The notes under the pieces: model-generated | What the model was told of the DNA's origin: nothing | Seen by the model: the letters and a program-made list of their open reading frames with translations, nothing else | Database searches by the model: none | Position numbers and translations under genes: made by a program | Shown here: positions 1-8,779 of the stretch, in pieces | Numbering within the stretch: the first letter of the stretch is position 1 | Layout of the letters: each line of letters starts with the position of its first letter | Assembly (NCBI GenBank): GCA_012838665.1 | Contig: DUOX01000032.1 | Coordinates: forward strand, 1 to 64,000 | Length of the DNA: 64,000 nucleotides | Direction: 5' to 3' | DNA from: Clostridiales bacterium | GTDB taxonomy: Bacteria > Bacillota > Clostridia > Oscillospirales > Oscillospiraceae

Positions 1-1128
1 AGCCTGAAGGACACCCCTGCAGTAAAGCTGGGTTCCATTGTCGTCAAGGAAGCCCTCAATCGTGCCGGCGTTGCTCCCGAGAATGTAGACGAAGTCATGT
101 TTGGCTGCATCCTCACCGCCGCTCTGGGCCAGAACGTTGCCCGCCAGGTTGCCCTGGGCGCCGGTATCCCCATCGATATTCCTGCCTACACGGTAGGTAT
201 GGTCTGCGGTTCCGGCATGAAGTCTGTTATTGAGGCTGCTCGTGCCATTGTTTGCGGCGACGCTGATATTATCGTTACCGGCGGCACCGAAAACATGTCC
301 GCCGCACCCTATGCCATCCCGTCTGCCCGTTTCGGCGCCCGCATGTTTAACGCCGAGTTCATAGACACCATGGTTAAAGACGGGCTTTGGGACGTTTACA
401 ACGACTACCACATGGGTATCACCGCCGAGAACGTCTGCGACGAATGGGGCATCACCCGTGAGGAGCTGGACGCTTTCGCTCTGGCCTCTCAGCAGAAGAC
501 CGAGGCCGCCCAAAAGGCCGGCAAGTTTGACGAAGAAATCGTCCCCGTGCCCGTCAAGGTCAAAAGGGAAACGGTTATGTTTGACAAGGACGAGTTCCCC
601 CGTCACGGCACCTCCGCCGAGGGTCTGGCAAAGCTTCGCCCCGCCTTTAAGCCGGACGGCGGACGGGTCACCGCAGGCAACGCTTCAGGCGTCAACGACG
701 GAGCCGCAGCCATAGTGCTGGCTTCCGGCGAAGCAGTCAAGAAGTACGGCCTCAAGCCCATTGCCAAGCTGGTAAGCTGGGGCCAGGGCGGCGTGGAGCC
801 CAGAATCATGGGCATCGGCCCGGTTCCTGCCTCCCGTCAAGCCTTGGAAAAGGCAGGACTTGAGATTGGAGATATGGACCTTATAGAGGCCAACGAGGCT
901 TTTGCCGCCCAGTCCATTGCCGTTGCCCGTGAGCTGGGCTTCGATATGGAAAAGGTAAACGTAAACGGCGGAGCCATTTCCCTTGGCCACCCCGTAGGCG
1001 CTTCCGGCGCGCGCATCATTGTCACCCTGCTTCACGAGATGAAGAAACGTGAAGATGCCAAGAAAGGACTGGCCACCCTGTGTATTGGCGGCGGAATGGG
1101 AGTTGCCACCATCTGGGAGAAGGTTTAA
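1..1128 (+). CDS. thlA: Acetyl-CoA acetyltransferase (thiolase), 5' partial
   Basis: Thiolase, condensing two acetyl-CoA into acetoacetyl-CoA in the cytoplasm; the first step of clostridial butyrate formation. The frame is open from base 1, so the N-terminus lies outside the window; 375 codons remain of the usual ~390. The acylated cysteine is in VCGSGMK (codon at 205-207), and the C-terminal half carries [11 protein letters not shown] (catalytic His) and CIGGGMG (second Cys). These three motifs define the biosynthetic thiolase family. The next genes are the two subunits of a CoA-transferase, 100 bp downstream, which fits acetoacetyl-CoA metabolism. A degradative role is possible, but hbd and crt at 59.7-61.3 kb support the fermentative direction. 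Confidence 0.93.
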   Translation, partial: SLKDTPAVKLGSIVVKEALNRAGVAPENVDEVMFGCILTAALGQNVARQVALGAGIPIDIPAYTVGMVCGSGMKSVIEAARAIVCGDADIIVTGGTENMSAAPYAIPSARFGARMFNAEFIDTMVKDGLWDVYNDYHMGITAENVCDEWGITREELDAFALASQQKTEAAQKAGKFDEEIVPVPVKVKRETVMFDKDEFPRHGTSAEGLAKLRPAFKPDGGRVTAGNASGVNDGAAAIVLASGEAVKKYGLKPIAKLVSWGQGGVEPRIMGIGPVPASRQALEKAGLEIGDMDLIEANEAFAAQSIAVARELGFDMEKVNVNGGAISLGHPVGASGARIIVTLLHEMKKREDAKKGLATLCIGGGMGVATIWEKV

Positions 1129-1228
1129 CAGTTTAATTTAACGACAGTAGAAAAAGCTGGGTGCCGATAAAAGATATATTATTTCATTAGCGCCCGGCCA
1201 ATATACATTGATTTGGAGGAAGTAGTTA

Positions 1229-1924
1229 ATGGCAAAATTTGTTTCGGTCGAAGAAGCTGTTGCCCTTATCCCCGACGGGGCCAGCATTATGTTCGGCGGT
1301 TTTATGGGTTGTGGAAGTGCGCATAAGTTTATTGACGCCCTTTCCAAGAGTGGAAAAAAAGATTTAACGGTTATCAGCAATGACGCCTCCATGCCCGGCG
1401 GCCCCCTTGGCGAGGAGTTCTACGGAATAGCCAAGCTGGTTCACAATAGGCAGATTAAGAAGCTCATTGCCACCCACGTAGGCCTCAACCCTGAAGTGGC
1501 CACACAGTCCATGCAGGAAGGCACCCTTGAGGTGGTTCTTATTCCCCAGGGCTCCATGGCTGAGATGATTCGTGCCGGCGGCAGCGGTCTGGGCGGTGTT
1601 CTCACTCCCACAGGTGTTGGCACAATAGTTGAGGACAACCCCTACTGCCTGGGCAAGCAGACCATTAACGGTCGCGAATATTTGCTCATTGCCCCCCTGC
1701 GTGCCGACTTTGCTGTCATAGCCGGTTATAAAATAGATAAGGCTGGTAACGTCTGGTATAAGGGCAATACTAGCAACTTCAATATCGTTATGGCCACAGC
1801 CGCCGATACTGTTATCGCTGAAGCTGAAGTGGTAGTAGAAATCGGCGAAATCGCTCCCGAGGATGTCCGCACTCCCGGAGTGTTCGTGGACTATGTGGTT
1901 GAGGGAGGCAAGTATAATGGATAG
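1229..1924 (+). CDS. atoD: Acetoacetate/butyrate-type CoA-transferase subunit A
   Basis: Alpha subunit (231 aa) of a family I 3-oxoacid CoA-transferase, which moves CoA between acyl-CoAs such as acetoacetyl-, butyryl- and acetyl-CoA through a thioester on the beta subunit. Recognisable segments are the glycine-rich FGGFMGCGSAHKFID near residue 25 (CoA binding) and GGVLTPTGVGT in the middle. Length fits the AtoD/CtfA family (~215-230 aa). A GGAGG ribosome site lies about 10 bases ahead of the ATG. It overlaps the beta subunit by 8 bp and follows a thiolase, so acetoacetate, acetate or butyrate is the likely substrate. The exact acyl specificity cannot be read from sequence. Confidence 0.92.
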   Translation: MAKFVSVEEAVALIPDGASIMFGGFMGCGSAHKFIDALSKSGKKDLTVISNDASMPGGPLGEEFYGIAKLVHNRQIKKLIATHVGLNPEVATQSMQEGTLEVVLIPQGSMAEMIRAGGSGLGGVLTPTGVGTIVEDNPYCLGKQTINGREYLLIAPLRADFAVIAGYKIDKAGNVWYKGNTSNFNIVMATAADTVIAEAEVVVEIGEIAPEDVRTPGVFVDYVVEGGKYNG

Positions 1925-2573
1925 ATCTGAAATCAAGAGCTTTATTGCAAAACGTGTTGCTAAGGAACTGAAGGACGGCGACGTAGTTAACCTGGGTATC
2001 GGCCTGCCCACCCTGGTTCCCAACTACCTGCCGGAGGATGTGCATATCATTCTCCAATCTGAGAACGGAATAATCGGAACAGACACCGTCACAGAGGAAA
2101 ACAAGGACCCCGTCCACGTTGTAGACGCAGGCGGATCACCCTCCGCCATTGCTCCCGGCGGCGCATTTATCGACTCCTCTGTTTCCTTTGGCATGATTCG
2201 CGGCGGACATGTTGACGCCACCGTCCTTGGCGGCCTGGAAGTTGACGAGGAAGGCTCTCTCGCCAACTGGATTATTCCCGGCAAAAGGATGCCCGGCATG
2301 GGCGGCGCCATGGACCTGCTGGTGGGCGCAAAGAACGTCATTGTCGCCATGGAGCATACCGCCAAGGGCAATCCCAAAATCCTGAAAAAGTGCAGGCTCC
2401 CATACACTGCCGTTAAGTGCATCACCATAATAGTCACCGAAATGGGAGTTATTAAGGTTACAGACCAGGGCCTTGTGCTCACCGAGTACAACCCCGAGTT
2501 CACCATCGAGGAGATTCAGGCCGCTACTGAGGCAACTCTTATCATCAGCCCCGACCTGAAACCCATGGTCTAA
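1917..2573 (+). CDS. atoA: Acetoacetate/butyrate-type CoA-transferase subunit B
   Basis: Beta subunit (218 aa) of the same family I CoA-transferase; it carries the glutamate that forms the covalent CoA thioester. That residue is Glu49 in the SENG motif (codon 2061-2063). GGAFIDSSVSFGMIRGG and the C-terminal VTEMGVIKVT segment are also typical. The start chosen is the ATG at 1917, preceded by GGGAGG inside the end of subunit A; an upstream in-frame ATG at 1863 lacks conserved sequence. The 8-bp overlap with subunit A indicates translational coupling. A strong terminator follows immediately, closing the operon. Confidence 0.92.
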   Translation: MDRSEIKSFIAKRVAKELKDGDVVNLGIGLPTLVPNYLPEDVHIILQSENGIIGTDTVTEENKDPVHVVDAGGSPSAIAPGGAFIDSSVSFGMIRGGHVDATVLGGLEVDEEGSLANWIIPGKRMPGMGGAMDLLVGAKNVIVAMEHTAKGNPKILKKCRLPYTAVKCITIIVTEMGVIKVTDQGLVLTEYNPEFTIEEIQAATEATLIISPDLKPMV

Positions 2574-2591
2574 AGGTCATTTCTAATATTA

Positions 2592-2624
2592 AAGGGATAC
2601 GAAATTTCGTATCCCTTGTTTTTT
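2592..2624 (+). terminator. Rho-independent terminator after the CoA-transferase operon
   Basis: Perfect 13-bp stem (AAGGGATACGAAA with its complement, 2592-2617) followed by G and a run of six T. It lies between the convergent CoA-transferase and feoB genes and reads as a plus-strand terminator. Confidence 0.9.
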
Positions 2625-2652
2625 ATAATTATTAGTTTTTCACTCATTCCGC

Positions 2653-5064
2653 CTATGCCAGGCCCATCAGGCTGCCGATCCGGTAAACAAGGAGCGAGGC
2701 GGCGTAGGCCACGACAATCTGCCAGCCCATCAAGGCCAAAGTCCATTTAAGGCCGCCCAGCTCCTTGTGGGCGGCGGAGATGGCTGCCACACAGGGAACA
2801 TACAGCAGAATAAATACCAGAAAGGAGAACGCCGCAAGGGGCGAGGAAAATGTGCTCCCGAGAGCGGCGGCTATAACGGCACTTTCCGCCGTCAGGTTAA
2901 AGCCGTAAAACATGCTCAGGGAAGCCACCACCGCCTCCTTCGCCACTAAGCCCGTAAGGAGAGCCACGGCCGCCTGCCAGGTACCGTAGCCCATGGGCAC
3001 AAATACGGGGGCAATGAGGCCTCCCAAAAATCCCAGGATACTGTCGGAGGGGTCCTCCACCATGTTGAATCCGGTATCAAAGCTTTGGAGGAACCAGAGG
3101 ACTATACTCATGAGGAGAATCAGGGTCCCTGCCCTGACAAGAAAATCCCTCACCCTTTCCCAGACATGCTGCAGGGTGTTGCCCAGCGTGGGTAGCCGGT
3201 AAGGCGGCAGCTCCATGACAAAAACCGCTGTTTCTCCCTTAAAAATGGTTTTTCTGAATATGAGGCCGGAGGCTATTGCCATAAGTATGCCCAGTACATA
3301 CAGCGAAAACACCGCAACACCTGCATTTTTGCCGAAAAAGGCGGCGGAAATCAGGCCGTAGACCGGGAGCTTGGCGCTGCAGCTCATAAAGGGCACCAGC
3401 ATTATGGTCATACGCCTGTCCTTTTCGCTCTCCATGGTCCGGGCGCCCATGATGGCGGGCACCGAGCAACCAAAGCCCATCAGCATCGGGATGAAGGCCT
3501 TCCCCGACAGTCCGATGCGTTTGAGCAGCCTGTCCATTATGAAAGCCGCCCGGGCCATATAGCCGCAGTCCTCCATAAAAGATAGAAATAGGAAAAGGAG
3601 GGCAATCTGGGGCAAAAATGAGAGTACCCCGCCTACGCCGGCGATTATACCGTCCACGCACAGGCTCACAAGCCAGTCGGTCGCGCCCAAAACCTTCAGG
3701 GCCCGGAACACCCACATTCCTATGTATTTTTCCATAATCAGGCCCATGCTCTCCGAGAGCAGGCTGCCCAAAGGACCAAAGGTGATGGAAAAAACTATGA
3801 GCATTGCCAGCAAAAACAGCGGCACCGCCAAATATTTGTGGGTGGCTATCCTGTCTATTCTGTCGCTGACCATCTGGGAGTCTGTCCCCCGGCCCCGTTG
3901 GAGCGCGGCTGCCGTGACGGATTCTATATATCGGTAGCGTTGGTCGGCTATCATGGTTTCCCTGTCGCCGAAGTCGCCGCTGGCCTCATACTCCCGGATT
4001 ATTTCCTCCACGCCCCCGAGAGTCCAGCTGTCAAACCCCAGGGACTTCTCCACGATTTTGTCCCCCTCCAGGAGTTTGATTGAGGCCCAGTGAGACGGAA
4101 GCCCCAAGTCATTTGCCCTGTCGTGGATAAGCCGGTCTATCCTGTGGTGTATCCCTTGGGTGTATTCGTCATAGAGCTCATCAGGTTCCACGGTAAAGCC
4201 TTTATGTATCTGTTCGTAGGCAACCTTCATCAACTGCTCCAGGTTTTGCCCGCTTCTTGCGGTGATGGGCACAACGGGTATGCCCATTCTTTCCGACAAC
4301 ACTTCCACATCTATCCTGTCGCCTTTTTTCTCCACTTCGTCCATAAAGTTAAGAGCCATGACCATAGGGCGCTCCAGCTCCAACAGCTGGACGGTGAGGT
4401 ACAGGTTCCGCTCCAGGTTGGTGGCGTCCACAATGTTGATTATGACGTCAGGGGCGCCGTTTATAATGAAATCCCGCGCCACAATCTCTTCCATGGAGTA
4501 GGGGGAGAGGGAGTAGATTCCCGGCAGATCCACCACCGTGACCGTTTTCCCCTCTATCCTGGCCTGGCCCTCCTTCCTCTCGACCGTTACCCCGGGCCAG
4601 TTGCCCACATACTGGTTGCCCCCGGTGAGAGCATTAAAAAGGGTGGTCTTTCCGCTGTTGGGATTTCCCGCCAGGGCGATTTTCGCCTTGCGGCTGTCAT
4701 TGTACCCGCCGGGGCAGTTTTGCCCGTCGTTATTGGCAAAACGCATGCGGCGCAGGGTTCCCGCGTCGTGAGGTCGTGATATGTAGCTTCTGCTGCCCCT
4801 CCCGGCGCGCCTGCTCCGGGCGGGGCCTTCCCGGCCAATGGAAATCCGCTCGGCCTCCGACCGGCGCAGGGACAACTCATAACCCCGAACGGTAACTTCG
4901 ATAGGGTCTCCAAATGGGGCAATCTTTTTTACCCTGACCTCCGTCCCGGGAGTCAGGCCCATATCAACCAGACGCCGGCGCAGAGCGCTGTCTGCCACGT
5001 CCAGAGAGAGTATTACACCTCCCTGCCCGGGGGGCAGAGAGGACAGGTTTTTTGAGTCTTGCAT
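2653..5064 (-). CDS. feoB: Ferrous iron transporter B with fused N-terminal FeoA domain
   Basis: An 803-aa inner-membrane GTPase-coupled Fe(II) importer. Residues ~7-76 form a FeoA (SH3-like) domain with the LRRRLVDMGLTPGTEV signature. An Arg-rich linker follows (~80-110), then the G domain: G1 GNPNSGKT at 133-140, the DLPGIYSL switch II and NFMD in the G4 region. The rest holds the GATE repeats and membrane helices of FeoB. FeoA and FeoB are usually separate, as they are in the second Feo locus at 10.4-12.7 kb, so this is a natural fusion. A GGAAG ribosome site precedes the ATG. It is transcribed divergently from the redox cluster starting at 5360. Confidence 0.93.
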   Translation of the reverse strand: MQDSKNLSSLPPGQGGVILSLDVADSALRRRLVDMGLTPGTEVRVKKIAPFGDPIEVTVRGYELSLRRSEAERISIGREGPARSRRAGRGSRSYISRPHDAGTLRRMRFANNDGQNCPGGYNDSRKAKIALAGNPNSGKTTLFNALTGGNQYVGNWPGVTVERKEGQARIEGKTVTVVDLPGIYSLSPYSMEEIVARDFIINGAPDVIINIVDATNLERNLYLTVQLLELERPMVMALNFMDEVEKKGDRIDVEVLSERMGIPVVPITARSGQNLEQLMKVAYEQIHKGFTVEPDELYDEYTQGIHHRIDRLIHDRANDLGLPSHWASIKLLEGDKIVEKSLGFDSWTLGGVEEIIREYEASGDFGDRETMIADQRYRYIESVTAAALQRGRGTDSQMVSDRIDRIATHKYLAVPLFLLAMLIVFSITFGPLGSLLSESMGLIMEKYIGMWVFRALKVLGATDWLVSLCVDGIIAGVGGVLSFLPQIALLFLFLSFMEDCGYMARAAFIMDRLLKRIGLSGKAFIPMLMGFGCSVPAIMGARTMESEKDRRMTIMLVPFMSCSAKLPVYGLISAAFFGKNAGVAVFSLYVLGILMAIASGLIFRKTIFKGETAVFVMELPPYRLPTLGNTLQHVWERVRDFLVRAGTLILLMSIVLWFLQSFDTGFNMVEDPSDSILGFLGGLIAPVFVPMGYGTWQAAVALLTGLVAKEAVVASLSMFYGFNLTAESAVIAAALGSTFSSPLAAFSFLVFILLYVPCVAAISAAHKELGGLKWTLALMGWQIVVAYAASLLVYRIGSLMGLA

Positions 5065-5222
5065 GTTAACGCTTCCTTTATTCGGCTCGTCCTAATTTCG
5101 GCGGTTATTGCCTGGATATAAGTTTGCCATCGCTAACCGACAAAGTCAATAATTAAATAGTAAAAAAAGAGGGTTTTTAGCGTTAAACCATTTACCTCCA
5201 TTACTAATAACCATGAAAAACC

Positions 5223-5285
5223 ATATTCAAAGACTTAACCAAATATCTCTTTTAATGTATTTTTTACGAAAAAGTCTTTGAATAT
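5223..5285. promoter_or_regulatory. 14-bp perfect inverted repeat between divergent feoB and redox cluster
   Basis: ATATTCAAAGACTT (5223-5236) is repeated exactly in inverted orientation at 5272-5285, with 35 bp between the arms. It lies in the 295-bp AT-rich gap between divergently transcribed feoB and the flavoprotein gene. The right arm sits about 75 bp before the flavoprotein start at 5360. A TTAAAAT at 5299-5305 could be part of a -10 element. Spacing and symmetry suggest a two-site operator or looping site. A long hairpin is possible, but it has no T-run. Confidence 0.55.
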
Positions 5286-5359
5286 AAAATATTTTGTGTT
5301 AAAATAACATGAATGACCATGCGCATACAGAGAAAAACCTGCTTGAGGAGTTTTCACTT

Positions 5360-7486
5360 ATGGAGAAGTTTACGCTGTACATCGACGGTAACCCCATTGA
5401 AGCCACAAAGGGGCAGACCATACTGGAAGCTGCACTGGCAAACGACTATTACATACCTCATCTGTGCACGCATCCGGATCTGCCTACTCAGGGTGGCTGT
5501 AACCTTTGTGTTGTTGAAATAGAGGGAATCGCAGGCCCGGTTCGGGCCTGCGAATCCCCTGCTCGGGAAGGCATCCGGGTCACTTCAAAGAGCGAAAGTC
5601 TTAGCCACAGGAGAAGCGTCGCCATGGAGCTTATGCTGGCCGGTCACCCCCATGACTGCACCAGCTGCAAGGCATACTTAAAATGCGAGCTGCAGGCCAT
5701 GATGCAGTATCTTGGCGCCGTACATTCCCGCCTGCGTACTGTGAACAGGCAGAACACCAACATCAACACAAACAACCCCCTGATAGTCCGGGAGATGGAG
5801 CGCTGCATCCAGTGCGGCCGCTGCGTCCGGGCCTGCAGGGAAATGCGAGGAGTTGACGCATTAAGCTTTAACAAGCTCAATGACGAGACATACATAAGCA
5901 CTCCCGGCGACCTGCCTCTTGCAGACGCTGGATGCCGTTTCTGCGGGGCCTGTGTGGAGGTCTGTCCCACCGGCGCCCTGCAGGATGAAGCGGGAGTATT
6001 CCGCACGGACGTGCCCAGGGAGCAGGCCCTGATACCCTGCCAGGTCGAATGTGCCGCGCATATTGACATACCTGCCTATCTCCGCTTTATAAAGGAAGGC
6101 AAATACAGCGAAGCCGTGGGAGTAATCCGGGAGAAGGTCACCTTCCCCCATGCTCTGGGCTATGTATGCAATAACCTCTGCGAGGACGGCTGTAAGCGCA
6201 CAAAGCTAAACGAGCCCATTTCCATCCGGGATATGAAACGCTTTGCAGTCGAGCATGACAAGGAGCAGATCTGGAAAGAGAAATATCTCCGGACAAAGCC
6301 CCGTACCGGCAAGAAAGTTGCCGTCGTGGGCGCCGGCCCCGCGGGGCTTACGGCGGCCTACTACCTGAACAAACAGGGCCACGATGTGACAGTATTTGAA
6401 AAACAGAAGATAGCCGGCGGCCACATGACCGGCGGTATGCCCGAATATCGTATCCCCACCCGTGATGTCCTTGCCGAGATTAAAATCATTGAAGAATCCG
6501 GCGTTAAGATTATATGCGAGCACCCCATCTCCAATGTTGCGGAGCTGAAAAAGGATTACGATGCCGTCGTGGTCGCCATTGGAACCAGCATCGGTAAGAA
6601 ACTGAGCTATCTGCCCGGCTCCGATTTTGACCATGTATATACCGCCGTTGACCTGCTCCGGGCAAACCGCCTGGGCCTGCCCATAGAGCTTGGTGAAACC
6701 GTCAACATCATTGGCGGCGGCAACGTCGCTTTCGACGTTGCCCGCACCCTGATCCGCATGGGCAAGAAGGTTAACGTGGTCTGCCTTGAGAAAAACGCAT
6801 CCCAGGCTTCCCCCGAGGAAGTTCATGAGGCTATTGAAGAAGGGGTCAACATTTTTGACTGCCACTCCAATGAAGCCATCGTCGGCACAAAGGAGAAGGT
6901 CACCGGCCTCCGGGTCCACAAAATTAACAGCTTCTACTTCCACCCCGAGACCCGCGCCCTTGTGGAAGATCCCGTTCCCGACAGCACCTATGTCATTCCC
7001 TGCGATTCCATCGTTTTTGCCGCAGGTCAGGTAACGGGACTTGCCAAGGACTTTGGCCTGGAGCTTAACCGTTTCGGATACCCCATTGACCCCAGGACCG
7101 GCAAAAGCGAGTACACCACCAGCGTCGAGGGCGTTTTTGCCGCAGGCGACGTCATTACCGGTACTAAGTTTGTTATCAACGCCATTGCCGGCGGCCGCGA
7201 TGTCGCAAGCCTGGTAGATAAGTATCTGGGCGGAGACGGAGAAATCGACGAAACCCTTATTGAGAGAACAAGGGAGCCCGTTATCGGCAGGATTGACGAT
7301 TTCGCCAGAATGCCCAGGCAGCAAATGGCCCTCAAGAGCCCTGAAGAGCGCAAGTACAACTTCCTGCCCGTTAGCGAAGGACTCACCTGCGAACAGGCGA
7401 CCTGTGAAGGTACCAGATGTCTCCAGTGCGACCTGAGGCCCGACATCACACGAGTAAAGCTCTGGACAGAGTATGCTCATAAATAG
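5360..7486 (+). CDS. Iron-sulfur flavoprotein, NuoG-N/GltD-like NAD(P)H oxidoreductase
   Basis: A 708-aa cytoplasmic electron-transfer protein. Order of domains: a [2Fe-2S] plant-ferredoxin-like domain (residues ~1-75, Cys at LCTHP, GGCNLC and RACES), a NuoG-type His-Cys motif (HPHDCTSCKAYLKC, ~97-110), two 4Fe-4S motifs (CIQCGRCVRAC and CRFCGACVEVCPTG), then a GltD-like glutamate-synthase small-chain module with FAD-binding VGAGPAGLTAAYYL and NAD(P)-binding IIGGGNVAFDVARTL. The start at 5360 is chosen because GAGGAG lies about 10 bases upstream; the ATG at 5309 has no such site. Inferred role: take hydride from NAD(P)H and pass electrons through clusters to the downstream proteins. Substrate pathway unknown. 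Confidence 0.82.
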   Translation: MEKFTLYIDGNPIEATKGQTILEAALANDYYIPHLCTHPDLPTQGGCNLCVVEIEGIAGPVRACESPAREGIRVTSKSESLSHRRSVAMELMLAGHPHDCTSCKAYLKCELQAMMQYLGAVHSRLRTVNRQNTNINTNNPLIVREMERCIQCGRCVRACREMRGVDALSFNKLNDETYISTPGDLPLADAGCRFCGACVEVCPTGALQDEAGVFRTDVPREQALIPCQVECAAHIDIPAYLRFIKEGKYSEAVGVIREKVTFPHALGYVCNNLCEDGCKRTKLNEPISIRDMKRFAVEHDKEQIWKEKYLRTKPRTGKKVAVVGAGPAGLTAAYYLNKQGHDVTVFEKQKIAGGHMTGGMPEYRIPTRDVLAEIKIIEESGVKIICEHPISNVAELKKDYDAVVVAIGTSIGKKLSYLPGSDFDHVYTAVDLLRANRLGLPIELGETVNIIGGGNVAFDVARTLIRMGKKVNVVCLEKNASQASPEEVHEAIEEGVNIFDCHSNEAIVGTKEKVTGLRVHKINSFYFHPETRALVEDPVPDSTYVIPCDSIVFAAGQVTGLAKDFGLELNRFGYPIDPRTGKSEYTTSVEGVFAAGDVITGTKFVINAIAGGRDVASLVDKYLGGDGEIDETLIERTREPVIGRIDDFARMPRQQMALKSPEERKYNFLPVSEGLTCEQATCEGTRCLQCDLRPDITRVKLWTEYAHK

Positions 7487-7498
7487 GAGGTAAGCCAA

Positions 7499-8134
7499 AT
7501 GTATTGTGATCTGAACGTTAACCTTATTCCCGAATCCTCCGAGATTTCAGAGCTGAAGGAAGGCGTCTGCCCTGTGAACTGGGCCAAAAACTGCATTGCC
7601 CTTGCACGGGAGGGTAACTGCGGCCAATCCGTTATGTGCCGGGACGGTATGACTCAACTGCTGATTTTGCTAGAGGACGTTACATCCGGGAAAGGCCAGC
7701 CCGACGACCTGGAGCTTATAAAGGACCTGTGCACCGTCATTTCCGAATCCAAGGGCTGTGAGATTTCCGCCAAGGCAGCATCCAACGTCCTCTTTTCCAT
7801 GGAAAAGTATTTCGATGAATGGGACATACACTACCGCAGGAAGCGCTGCACCGCTCTGGCCTGTAAGAGCTACTACAACGTGTATATCGATCCGGCCCTC
7901 TGTACCGGTTGTGAAATCTGCGCCAAAGCCGCTCCCGAAGGTGCCATAGCAGGGGGCGAAGGCATGATTCATGTCATTAAAGACGATTCCCGGCTTAAAA
8001 ACGACGAGTTTTTCGCTCTATGCCCTGTTGCGGCTATCAAAAAAGCCGGGGCCATTAAGCCCAGGGTTCCCCAGGAGCCCGTCCCCGTGGGCAGCTTTGA
8101 GGCCAACGGCGGACGCCGGAGGAGGAGAAGATAA
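7499..8134 (+). CDS. NuoF C-terminal-like iron-sulfur protein with ferredoxin domain
   Basis: A 211-aa protein resembling only the C-terminal cluster domain of NuoF/HydB-type NADH dehydrogenases, followed by a ferredoxin segment; the FMN and NADH binding part is absent. The NuoF motif normally reads CGxCxxC, but here it is CGQSVMC (near residue 41), so the second cysteine is serine. A later Cys in SKGCEI is kept. The ferredoxin part has CTGCEIC with the fourth position Ala, plus a distant ALCPVAAI Cys, enough for one [4Fe-4S] cluster. It ends in a basic tail (GRRRRRR). The gene lies 12 bp after the flavoprotein gene, with its AGGAGG site overlapping that stop, so the two are coupled. Probably an electron carrier between the flavoproteins. 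Confidence 0.75.
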   Translation: MYCDLNVNLIPESSEISELKEGVCPVNWAKNCIALAREGNCGQSVMCRDGMTQLLILLEDVTSGKGQPDDLELIKDLCTVISESKGCEISAKAASNVLFSMEKYFDEWDIHYRRKRCTALACKSYYNVYIDPALCTGCEICAKAAPEGAIAGGEGMIHVIKDDSRLKNDEFFALCPVAAIKKAGAIKPRVPQEPVPVGSFEANGGRRRRRR

Positions 8135-8189
8135 ACAGACATATTCGTCAAGAGGTCCAATTAAATATTATTGCAGGAGGAGTTAGACC

Positions 8190-8741
8190 ATGGCAGAAAA
8201 ACTGGAATATAAGGGCGACCAGGAATTTAAGCCCTACATGAGTTATGAAGTTCGCATGGCCTACCAGGCAGGGTATGCTCAGTGGAAAGAGTGGCCCTGT
8301 GAAGGAGAAACCCTGCACGCCGGAATCGGCTGGTTCCATCCCTTCGGGAAATCCCACTATTATGCCATCCTGGGCGACTGTGAGGAGAAGAAGGCTTTCC
8401 CCATCGATAAATATTTCACCGAAGACTGGATGGAAATCTATGACACATCCCTGTTCTGCATCTACAGGCTGGAGGACGGAGATATTTACGCCTATGACGG
8501 CATATTCTGTGTCCGGGCAGAGGGGGATGAGGAAGTTCCCTATGACTCAACATTTATACGCAGGGACATCCTCTGCAACGTTATTGTGGGCGGAACCGGC
8601 AGATACGAGGGCGCCCGCGGAGTCATGATGGGCACCGCCGAAGGTAGCGGCGAGGTCAAGAAGCTATCCGATAATCTCAGTCTTCCTGAAGGGCTGTTAA
8701 AATGCCTAACAGGCTATATTAAGATACCAATTAAGGATTAA
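8190..8741 (+). CDS. Unknown protein with allene-oxide-cyclase/dirigent-like barrel motif
   Basis: A 183-aa soluble protein with no signal peptide or membrane segment. Near residue 133 it has GGTGRYEGARG, a signature turn of the allene-oxide-cyclase-like and dirigent beta-barrel families, preceded by beta-rich sequence with many aromatic residues. No cysteines suggest a cluster. AGGAGG lies 9 bases before the ATG. It sits between the iron-sulfur electron carrier and a fumarate-reductase-type flavoprotein, all on one strand with short gaps. It may bind or shape a hydrophobic cyclic substrate for the neighbouring reductase; that is inference from context. I cannot name a function. Confidence 0.6.
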   Translation: MAEKLEYKGDQEFKPYMSYEVRMAYQAGYAQWKEWPCEGETLHAGIGWFHPFGKSHYYAILGDCEEKKAFPIDKYFTEDWMEIYDTSLFCIYRLEDGDIYAYDGIFCVRAEGDEEVPYDSTFIRRDILCNVIVGGTGRYEGARGVMMGTAEGSGEVKKLSDNLSLPEGLLKCLTGYIKIPIKD

Positions 8742-8779
8742 TTAATAAGATTATATGTTTTGAAAAAGGAGTATCTAAA

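Noticed and set aside
6206..7498. Long reverse-strand open frame (430 codons) opposite the GltD-like flavoprotein gene
   Set aside because: It lies wholly antisense to a gene with clear motifs, has no family match I recognise, and its composition mirrors the codon bias of the forward strand.
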